Below are positions 7,543 to 12,984 of a stretch of 16,861 bases of DNA, piece by piece. Every line of letters starts with the position of its first letter. The first letter of the stretch is position 1. Both the position numbers and the translations under genes were made by a program. This DNA is from Acidobacteriota bacterium. Lineage in GTDB: Bacteria > Acidobacteriota > UBA6911 > RPQK01 > JADFOI01. Location: the NCBI GenBank assembly GCA_029942065.1, contig JAPYTY010000014.1:1-16861 (forward strand). Reading direction: 5' to 3'. A model generated the notes under the pieces. It worked only from the letters and a program-made list of their open reading frames with translations. It was not told the DNA's origin and did not search any database.

Positions 7543-8322
7543 ATGCTGAGGGAGGTCCTGGTGTTTTTGGTGATGCTGATATCATTTGCCTGCGGCGGCA
7601 GGCCACCACCTCCTCTGCCTTCTCCGGTTCCGTCACAACCTCCCGAAACAACGACTCCGGTGGATATTCCGGAACCTCCCAAGGTGCCCCCCCCGGAACT
7701 CGAGGCCCGCATTGAACCCGAGTTGATACGGCAAGGGGAGTCCGCCCTGCTCACCTGGGAAGCCACCAACGCTGATCGCGTCGTGATCGATCACAACATT
7801 GGTTCGGTCGAGACAGCAGGAAGAATCAGGTTTTTCCCCGAAGGGACCACCAGCTATGAAGTTTCGGCCGAGGGTGCGGGTGGGACGGTGGTCGAAAAAC
7901 TCACCGTTGAAGTGCTCATGGATGAAACGCTCTCAGAGGAGAACCTGACAGGCCGGGACCTGAGAGAGCAGTTCGAAGGCTTCGTGCAGCCTGTCTTTTT
8001 TGAATACGACAGCGCGGAACTCACACCCGAAGCCAGCTCCACTCTGAATGAAAGCATCAACTGGCTCACAAGACCCGAAAATCGCCAGATTCGCTTTCTT
8101 ATCGAGGGGCACTGCGATCAACGCGGTACGGAAGAATACAATTTGGCGTTGGGGGACAGAAGAGCACAAACCGTGAGAGCCTACCTGTTGGCAGGAGGAG
8201 TCAGTAACCGTCGGATGAACACCCTTTCGCTGGGCGAGGAACGGCTCTTTGACCTGCGCCAGACAGAAACATCATGGGCACTCAACCGTAGAGCTCACTT
8301 TGTCCTGACCGAAGAAGACTAA
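7543..8322 (+). CDS. pal: Pal-like lipoprotein with Ig-like middle domain and OmpA C-terminal domain
   Basis: From the ATG at 7543 the product is 259 residues: a short signal sequence ending in SFAC (acylated Cys17; the -3 Ser is not ideal for a lipobox), a Pro-rich linker (20-56), an Ig-like or beta-sandwich segment (about 57-124, SALLTWEATNADRVVI and GTTSYEVSA) and an OmpA-type peptidoglycan-binding domain (about 145-259). The latter has the Pal hallmark GHCDQRGTEEYNLALGDRRA with Asp192 and Arg207 at the positions that bind diaminopimelate. It should tether the outer membrane to the wall. It starts 17 bp after the M16 stop. No clear ribosome-binding site is seen, and in-frame ATGs at 7486 or 7468 would give longer N-termini overlapping the M16 gene. 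No tol genes are nearby, which is unusual for Pal. Confidence 0.9.
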   Translation: MLREVLVFLVMLISFACGGRPPPPLPSPVPSQPPETTTPVDIPEPPKVPPPELEARIEPELIRQGESALLTWEATNADRVVIDHNIGSVETAGRIRFFPEGTTSYEVSAEGAGGTVVEKLTVEVLMDETLSEENLTGRDLREQFEGFVQPVFFEYDSAELTPEASSTLNESINWLTRPENRQIRFLIEGHCDQRGTEEYNLALGDRRAQTVRAYLLAGGVSNRRMNTLSLGEERLFDLRQTETSWALNRRAHFVLTEED

Positions 8323-8352
8323 ACCGTCGAGATTCCGAAACAACCCGCCATC

Positions 8353-8856
8353 ATGTTCGAATCGAAAGCAGCTGGAAGATCTTCCCACTTCTGGAGATTG
8401 ATCATCGCCTCGGCGGCCATTCTGGCCGTGGTTCTATCGGCCGTCGTTTTTCTTCTACAACAGAGCGGACCTGGCGAAGCGCCCCTGACCGGAATCCTTC
8501 GCAAAGGCGATCCCGACTACCAGTGGTACAAGAAATACATCCGGCTTAAGGAGCCCCAGGTGAAGATGACCAGTAGCTTCTCAGGCAATCGGCTGGTACT
8601 GTTTTCCGCCATCATTGAAAACAGGGGGGAGAGAAAGGTGGACGTAGTTGAGGTGGGATTGAGCTTCTTCAATTACGACGATCTCGTCTCAACGACCGTC
8701 AAAACGGCCATTCGTCCGGGAGCGGCCAGCCGCACTCCCCCGATTGAAACCTTCGAAGAACGTGGATTCACGCTCTACCTGGAAGACCTTCCGGAGGAGT
8801 GGCTGGCCCTCCATGCGGAAATGGCGATTCATGGGATAAGGTTTGTGGATTTCTGA
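8353..8856 (+). CDS. One-pass membrane-anchored protein of unknown function
   Basis: 167 residues: a short cytoplasmic N-terminus, one strong transmembrane segment (about 15-36), then a soluble domain of about 120 residues rich in predicted beta strands (RLVLFSAIIENRGERKVDVV and later ERGFTLYLEDLPEEWL). The pattern resembles small beta-sandwich domains such as FxLYD or DUF3426-type modules that sit outside a membrane anchor, but I do not recognise the family securely. It follows the Pal-like gene by 30 bp on the same strand and probably belongs to the same transcript. No ribosome-binding site is evident. The stop codon lies inside the left arm of a 21-bp inverted repeat. Confidence 0.7.
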   Translation: MFESKAAGRSSHFWRLIIASAAILAVVLSAVVFLLQQSGPGEAPLTGILRKGDPDYQWYKKYIRLKEPQVKMTSSFSGNRLVLFSAIIENRGERKVDVVEVGLSFFNYDDLVSTTVKTAIRPGAASRTPPIETFEERGFTLYLEDLPEEWLALHAEMAIHGIRFVDF

Positions 8857-8899
8857 TCCCTGACCAGGCCGCTCTGTGAGCGGCCTGGTCAGGGATCAG
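8853..8899. repeat. Perfect 21-bp inverted repeat spanning the stop codon
   Basis: Arms 8853-8873 and 8879-8899 are exactly complementary with a 5-nt loop CTGTG. The left arm contains the stop codon of the upstream gene. No T-tract follows in either direction, so it is not a classic intrinsic terminator, though it could block exonucleases between the convergent genes. Its core GCCGCT-CTGTG-AGCGGC recurs at 12485 as GCCGCT-CTATG-AGCGGC, marking it as a dispersed element. Confidence 0.8.
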
Positions 8900-8973
8900 G
8901 AGAAGCGCGCTTGGCGCTCGGAGTGGAGAAACGCGTCGCTTTTGCTCCGCGTGGAGAAGGGTCCGGAATTGAA

Positions 8974-9002
8974 TTTCGGATTTGGGACTTCGGATTTCGG
9001 AT
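8974..9002. repeat. TTCGGAT-rich 29-bp dispersed repeat, copy 1
   Basis: A 29-bp run built of TTTCGGAT-like units. It matches 12833-12861 at 28 of 29 positions (C versus G at the one difference). It lies between the two convergent genes, with no coding signal. Confidence 0.7.
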
Positions 9003-9042
9003 TTTCTGTCAGACGGCAGGGATCACAATTCTCGGTCAGAGG

Positions 9043-10149
9043 TTAGACCACGCACTGGATCAGTTCCTCACCCAACTCCGCTTCTGTTGGAACGCTCTGG
9101 AAAACCTCTTTCCACACTCCGGGGCCCTCCATGCAGGCGTAGACCTGAGTGGTGGGCGACTTTTCCCGAATCCATCGCAGCACCTGCCGGTACATCCCCA
9201 TGCGCAGAGGCTTGAAATAGCGCATCTTTCCATCCGGAGAGGGCACCAGTTCCCCCAGGGGCAGGAAACTGCTGGGGAACCGGCGGCGAATCGTGTCCTT
9301 GAGGGACGAAGTCATCCTCAAGGATCCCACCGATATCCAGGCTATGGAAGAAGCCGGAATCCTACGAAAAATCTCTTCAATCAGGTCTCGATAGTCGGTT
9401 TCCCAGGCCGGATAGAAAATCAGTGGATCCAGGTGGAACCCAACCGGATATCCCTGTTCGGCACACTCTGTTGCCGCCTGGAGTCTTTGACTGATGGAGG
9501 ACGTTTTGTGTTCCTCCTTCTCCTGGACATATCGGGGGTTCATCGACCAGGAGACCACCGTTTTTCCCCCGTGTTCGAGACCCAGGAGATTTCCCACACA
9601 ATTGGATTTGGTTTTGAGTTCCAGAACAGCGTTGGTCTGCCGGGCAAAGAACTCCACCAAAACCGTGCTATAGCCTGTCAGCCAGTCCAGCGCCAGGCTA
9701 TCAGCTAATTCTCCGGTTCCAATCCGGAAGAAGTCATGGGGTGAGCCGGCAAAAGCGGTCTTGAGTTCCGTTATCAAATCGACCTGATTGGCATAGATCG
9801 TCATGTAGGGAAAGTTCAGATACGACTGGAGATAGCAGTAACTGCATTCCATATGGCAGTTGCTGGCATAATTGATCACGAAGTAGTTGCAGCAGACTCC
9901 TTTGAGCCCCTCCTTGGCTCGGCTACCCGGACAGGGCTTGAAAAATTTGCCTTTATGGTGAGCTAGAATGAGCGATTGCTTGGACCGGGGAATGGTCGGG
10001 TTCCACCGCTGGGACTCCTCCAGCAGAAACTCGGTTGAGTCGATGCTCCGGGTGGGAACTCCCGGCAATCGATCCAGCACGTTTTTGGTGATCGGGGAAC
10101 CCTCGATCGAGCGTTCTACAAAAATCTGCTCGGGTTGGTACGGTTTCAT
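9043..10149 (-). CDS. Radical SAM protein of the spore photoproduct lyase-like family, not a true lyase
   Basis: About 368 residues. The radical SAM cluster motif CHMECSYC (C-x3-C-x2-C, Cys98, Cys102 and Cys105 counted from the ATG at 10149) follows a CPGS and CC pair, and FRIGTGELADSLALDWLTG plus LELKTKSNCVGNLL and VVSWSMNP follow the SPL family pattern. As I recall the Bacillus lyase, its hydrogen-donating Cys141 lies where this protein has GTGELADS, and no cysteine occurs between the cluster and about residue 184. It is therefore probably a paralogue with another substrate. The longest start is TTG at 10158; ATG at 10149 with GGGGA upstream is as likely. It follows a ParB-like gene with about 26-35 bp between them, suggesting one transcript. 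No terminator is visible after its TAA. Confidence 0.85.
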   Translation of the reverse strand: MKPYQPEQIFVERSIEGSPITKNVLDRLPGVPTRSIDSTEFLLEESQRWNPTIPRSKQSLILAHHKGKFFKPCPGSRAKEGLKGVCCNYFVINYASNCHMECSYCYLQSYLNFPYMTIYANQVDLITELKTAFAGSPHDFFRIGTGELADSLALDWLTGYSTVLVEFFARQTNAVLELKTKSNCVGNLLGLEHGGKTVVSWSMNPRYVQEKEEHKTSSISQRLQAATECAEQGYPVGFHLDPLIFYPAWETDYRDLIEEIFRRIPASSIAWISVGSLRMTSSLKDTIRRRFPSSFLPLGELVPSPDGKMRYFKPLRMGMYRQVLRWIREKSPTTQVYACMEGPGVWKEVFQSVPTEAELGEELIQCVV

Positions 10150-10184
10150 CTGAATCAAAATCCCCGGATTCCCAGTATTCTAAC

Positions 10185-11195
10185 TCATCCCTTATTGATC
10201 AGGTCCAGCATTTCTTTCAATTCATCGGTCTGGGCCATGTCCTCCAGTTTCTGGGCCCATTCCAACATTTCACCGGGATCAGCAAATGAAAACCTCACGT
10301 CGATCCGATTCCCCTCAAAATAGGGAGGCCCCTGGAAATGGATTTGAGGGGGAATCTTCAGCGCCGCCTTGAGGTCTTCGTAGCGATGTTCATACTCGGT
10401 CAGCCTGGGAAATCGAAGTCTTCGAAGACCCTCAACCACCCTGCTGAAGCGCTCTGACGGAGACAAATTCAGGTCTCGCTCAACGTCGGCAGCCCCACAC
10501 TCATGCCAGATCCTTTCCAGATTCTCCGCCCCCGGGATGGACCCCGCTTGCATGCTCAAGGCGCGCAACTCATCCAGCAGCGTAAAAAGCTGCTTCTGCT
10601 TGTTCTTGCCCAGTTGAAACCTGGAGATCATTCCGAGAAAGAAGTCCTGTTCCTGATCCTTCCATTTGGACAGTTTCAGGGCGATACCCGGCTCCAGAGG
10701 CTCGAGAAGACTTCGCTGCAGGGATTCAGACAACCGGGCCAGGCCCAGATATCGCTCAAGGTGAAATCGATCGGCCTGGATCTCCAGAAGCGGCAGGAAG
10801 TCCTCCATCAAAGCCTGATCGTTCAATTTGAAAACGTGCCGCAGTTTCAAGAGAACGTGTGCTTTTTCCAGGAGATGGAGTTCCCGGGTGGAAAGATTGT
10901 CCTCAATAGCCTCGACGAAGAGGGCCAACTCATCCTCCTGCTCACGGACGAAACAGGGAATGTTTTCGACTCCCAGGGTGCGGCAGGAAAGATACCTGCG
11001 AAATCCGATGACAATTCTGAAACTGTCGCTTCCGGTCTTTTGCACGTGAAGGGGAGAGAGGATGCCGGCTTTTCCGACGGACCGATTGAGGTGATCGATG
11101 GGCGACCAGGGCAAAGAAACGGCGAAAAGCCGATCTTCAGAATGGATCCGTTCAAACGGGATCATCTTGACGGCGTCACACGGTAGTTCGAACAT
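10185..11195 (-). CDS. ParB/Srx-fold N-terminal domain protein with unknown C-terminus
   Basis: 336 residues. The N-terminal part (about 10-105) matches ParB-type nucleotide-binding domains: GILSPLHVQK, then IVIGFRRYLSCRTLG with GFRR at 64-67 in place of GERR, and EDNLSTRELHLLEKA, comparable to the ENLQR-E-L-P-E-A segment of ParB. A helical middle region (about 110-230) could be a degenerate HTH domain; the last 90 residues (PQIHFQGPPYFEGNRIDVRF) are unfamiliar. There is no parA nearby, so a chromosome-partition role is unlikely. Being the first gene before the SPL-like radical SAM gene suggests a joint function. The start is ATG at 11195 with no good ribosome-binding site; ATG at 11165 (MIPFERI) is an alternative. 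Confidence 0.8.
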   Translation of the reverse strand: MFELPCDAVKMIPFERIHSEDRLFAVSLPWSPIDHLNRSVGKAGILSPLHVQKTGSDSFRIVIGFRRYLSCRTLGVENIPCFVREQEDELALFVEAIEDNLSTRELHLLEKAHVLLKLRHVFKLNDQALMEDFLPLLEIQADRFHLERYLGLARLSESLQRSLLEPLEPGIALKLSKWKDQEQDFFLGMISRFQLGKNKQKQLFTLLDELRALSMQAGSIPGAENLERIWHECGAADVERDLNLSPSERFSRVVEGLRRLRFPRLTEYEHRYEDLKAALKIPPQIHFQGPPYFEGNRIDVRFSFADPGEMLEWAQKLEDMAQTDELKEMLDLINKG

Positions 11196-11264
11196 GCAGT
11201 CGAGTTTACTGTATTAGCAACCTTCGGAACATAAAGTCATCTGATCTAATGGTTGAATTCATCA

Positions 11265-11293
11265 TTGAGAATTGAGCAGGAATTCGGTATACA
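11265..11293 (+). promoter_or_regulatory. Sigma70-type promoter for the exported TPR-like gene
   Basis: TTGAGA (11265-11270) and TATACA (11288-11293) with a 17-bp spacer, in the gap between divergent genes. Transcription would start near 11300, leaving a leader of about 120 nt before the ATG at 11419, longer than usual. Confidence 0.5.
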
Positions 11294-11418
11294 AGTTTAT
11301 TGAACGCTCCGATAAACTATGGTAACGTCCTGTAATTCTTCATAATGGTTAGTTTGTGCTGTCACGGGTTTGGGAAACGAGACATTCGCGGCGCCTTGCA
11401 GGGAGGTTAGGTAAGGTA

Positions 11419-12405
11419 ATGAGTTTACGACCAAGTTGGAAAACGATTTTGGCACTTTTTTTGGTTCTGGGTCAGACTTTGGTGCTGGTCCAGGCACAGT
11501 ACACAATGGAAGAGTACGCAGCCTATGAAACGGCTGTAAACGCGGATCCGGCGGAGAGACACGACTCCATTATTGGGTTTCTCACCGCCAATCCCAAATC
11601 GACCCTGGTCGAATACGCCGTAGGCAGCTACCTCCAGCTGATGCAGGAATACCAGAACCAAGGGCAATCCCAACAAGTGGTTTCGGCAGGAGAAAAACTC
11701 CTGGGTGTGATGCCGGAAGACCTGACTGCTCAGCACATGACGGCCCTGGCAGCCTATCAACTCCAGGATTATGACAAGGTCACCGGCTATGGTGAGATCG
11801 TCTACGCTGCCAAACCCGATACGCAAATGGCTTTTTTCCTGGCCAACTCCTTTGCGCAGCTGGGCAACCAGGACAAGCAGATTGAGTATGGGGACAAGGC
11901 CTGCGCGGAACTGGCTCCCAAGGACTGCTTTCAGATCTTCAGCCAAGTTAGCAGGATCTATTTCGGGCGCAAGGAATGGGCCAATGCCGCCCAGTACGCC
12001 GAGAAGGCGGTCGAGGGATTGGACGCGGCTGAACAACCCGGCCAGATGTCTGACTCTGATTGGAAGACCTACCTTAATGCCGAAAAGGGCACCGCTTACA
12101 CCGTCATTGGCCGCTCAGCCGCTGAACGTGAGAACTGGAATACCGCCATCACCAATTATCAGAAAGTGATCAGCATTACCAAGGACGTAGCCGCCAAAGC
12201 GGAAGCCTATTACTACACGGGAATGGGCCGCTGGGATCAAAGTCAGATGGACTCCGCCATGAATGCGTTTGCCAACGGCTCGGTGCTAAAAGATGCTCCC
12301 CACGCAGAGCATTGCCGCCAACACCTGGAGACTCTTTACAAGTCCACCCACAATGATTCGTTGGCCGGGATCGACGAGTTTGTTGCGCGGGTCGCGGGGC
12401 GCTAA
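11419..12405 (+). CDS. Exported helical-repeat (TPR-like) protein of unknown function
   Basis: 328 residues from the ATG at 11419, which has AAGG close upstream and gives a good signal peptide (MSLRPSWK, a hydrophobic core, cleavage near LVQA-QYT). The mature part is a series of paired helices with TPR-like spacing: LTAQHMTALAAYQLQDYDKV, then MAFFLANSFAQLGNQDKQIE, EWANAAQYAEKAV, NWNTAITNYQKVI and AEAYYYTGMGRWDQSQMDSA. Such proteins are usually scaffolds for protein complexes in the periplasm or outer membrane; no catalytic motif is seen. The same frame is open upstream from a GTG at 11356, but that would put charged residues before the signal peptide. Transcribed alone, with a hairpin 3 nt after the stop. 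Confidence 0.82.
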   Translation: MSLRPSWKTILALFLVLGQTLVLVQAQYTMEEYAAYETAVNADPAERHDSIIGFLTANPKSTLVEYAVGSYLQLMQEYQNQGQSQQVVSAGEKLLGVMPEDLTAQHMTALAAYQLQDYDKVTGYGEIVYAAKPDTQMAFFLANSFAQLGNQDKQIEYGDKACAELAPKDCFQIFSQVSRIYFGRKEWANAAQYAEKAVEGLDAAEQPGQMSDSDWKTYLNAEKGTAYTVIGRSAAERENWNTAITNYQKVISITKDVAAKAEAYYYTGMGRWDQSQMDSAMNAFANGSVLKDAPHAEHCRQHLETLYKSTHNDSLAGIDEFVARVAGR

Positions 12406-12408
12406 TTG

Positions 12409-12453
12409 ACGCGGGTCTTCGACCCGCGTGTTTCAGGTTTTAGGTTTCACGAG
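12409..12453 (+). repeat. 3'-end hairpin plus tail, copy after the TPR-like gene
   Basis: ACGCGGGTC, loop TTC, GACCCGCGT is a perfect 9-bp stem beginning 3 nt after the stop codon. A tail GTTTCAGGTTTTAGGTTTCA follows. It may end transcription, but the T's are interrupted. The same architecture follows two other genes in the window (3570 on the minus strand and 16574). Confidence 0.7.
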
Positions 12454-12484
12454 TACTAAAACCAGTTCGCACCCTTTTGTAGCG

Positions 12485-12501
12485 GCCGCTCTATGAGCGG
12501 C
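12485..12501. repeat. Small palindromic repeat GCCGCT-CTATG-AGCGGC
   Basis: A perfect 6-bp stem with a CTATG loop. It differs by one loop base from the core of the long hairpin at 8853-8899 and is preceded by TTTTGTAGCG. A copy of a dispersed element. Confidence 0.6.
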
Positions 12502-12556
12502 TTCCGGAATCGGCGCACTGAGACGTTCATTCCTAGTGCATTCTGAATTCACCTCT

Positions 12557-12763
12557 CCGGAGCCCTGAAAGGGCGGCATAGAATAGCCTGGGGCGTGAGC
12601 CCCAGGTGTTTTGGGTAAAAAATAATAGAAAGAGCCCTGTAGGGGCGATGTAATCCCATTGACAGGTTCCCAACATCGCCCTTACAGGGCTCCTTTACTA
12701 ACAACATCTTCACTCCTGGGGCTCACGCCCCAGGCTATTTCACATCACCCCTTCGGGGTTCTG
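12557..12763. repeat. Compound inverted repeat, arms of about 95 bp
   Basis: The left arm (12557-12651) and right arm (12673-12763) are inverted copies of the same modules. The module at 12582-12606 is matched exactly, 25 of 25, by the reverse complement of 12715-12739 and is itself a palindrome (CCTGGGGCGTGAGCCCCAGG). The module AGAGCCCTGTAGGGGCGATG beginning at 12631 matches 12673-12693 inverted at 19 of 21. The outer AGCCCTGAAAGGGCG module is matched loosely by GAACCCCGAAGGGGTG. The centre is about 21 bp. The linker between modules is not conserved between arms. No transposase is present; a non-autonomous mobile or REP-like element is likely. Confidence 0.85.
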
Positions 12764-12832
12764 GATCCCGTGCCACCAAGGCCTTCCATGAATTCCCATA
12801 CTCCAGAACAACTAGAAAGAATCCAGAATGCT

Positions 12833-12861
12833 TTTCGGATTTGGGAGTTCGGATTTCGGAT
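12833..12861. repeat. TTCGGAT-rich 29-bp dispersed repeat, copy 2
   Basis: Matches 8974-9002 in the same orientation at 28 of 29 bases. It is located between the compound inverted repeat and the helicase gene. Confidence 0.7.
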
Positions 12862-12984
12862 AATCCATCAATTTGAGATAGCCATTTGGGCGCACCATCG
12901 TGTGCCTCTACACGCCTCCTTCAGGCCCTTTTAGCCCTTCTTTTGCCTGTCGTTGGTTCATGGTAAGGTGATCCCTCCAGCGAC

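Larger units (their letters stand above)
12406..12984. other. Gene-free block of dispersed repeats
   Basis: About 580 bp without a credible gene. From left to right it holds a 3'-end hairpin (12409), a small hairpin (12485), a compound inverted repeat of about 210 bp (12557-12763), a TTCGGAT repeat (12833) and about 120 bp (12862-12984) in which I see nothing specific, though the promoter of the helicase gene must lie here or in the repeats. Short open frames are by-products of the repeats. Confidence 0.75.

Noticed and set aside
8911..9708. Plus-strand open frame of 265 codons across the 3' part of the radical SAM gene
   Set aside because: It begins in repeat sequence and then runs antisense to a gene with a clear radical SAM motif; its protein has no recognisable composition or motif.
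9043..10149. Calling the radical SAM protein a spore photoproduct lyase
   Set aside because: The lyase's catalytic cysteine position appears to be occupied by other residues and there is no sign of sporulation genes here.
10185..11195. Calling the ParB-like protein a chromosome partition factor
   Set aside because: No parA, no parS-like palindrome nearby, GFRR instead of GERR, and a divergent C-terminus.
11345..11410. 21-codon open frame in the leader of the TPR-like gene
   Set aside because: No ribosome-binding site and no amino-acid run suggesting an attenuator peptide; mentioned only as part of the leader.
12557..12763. Possible CRISPR array
   Set aside because: The repeated modules are inverted, few and unevenly spaced, with no regular spacers and no cas genes.
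12659..12934. Plus-strand open frame of 91 codons in the repeat block
   Set aside because: It is made of the right arm of the compound inverted repeat and the TTCGGAT repeat; no ribosome-binding site or protein-like composition.
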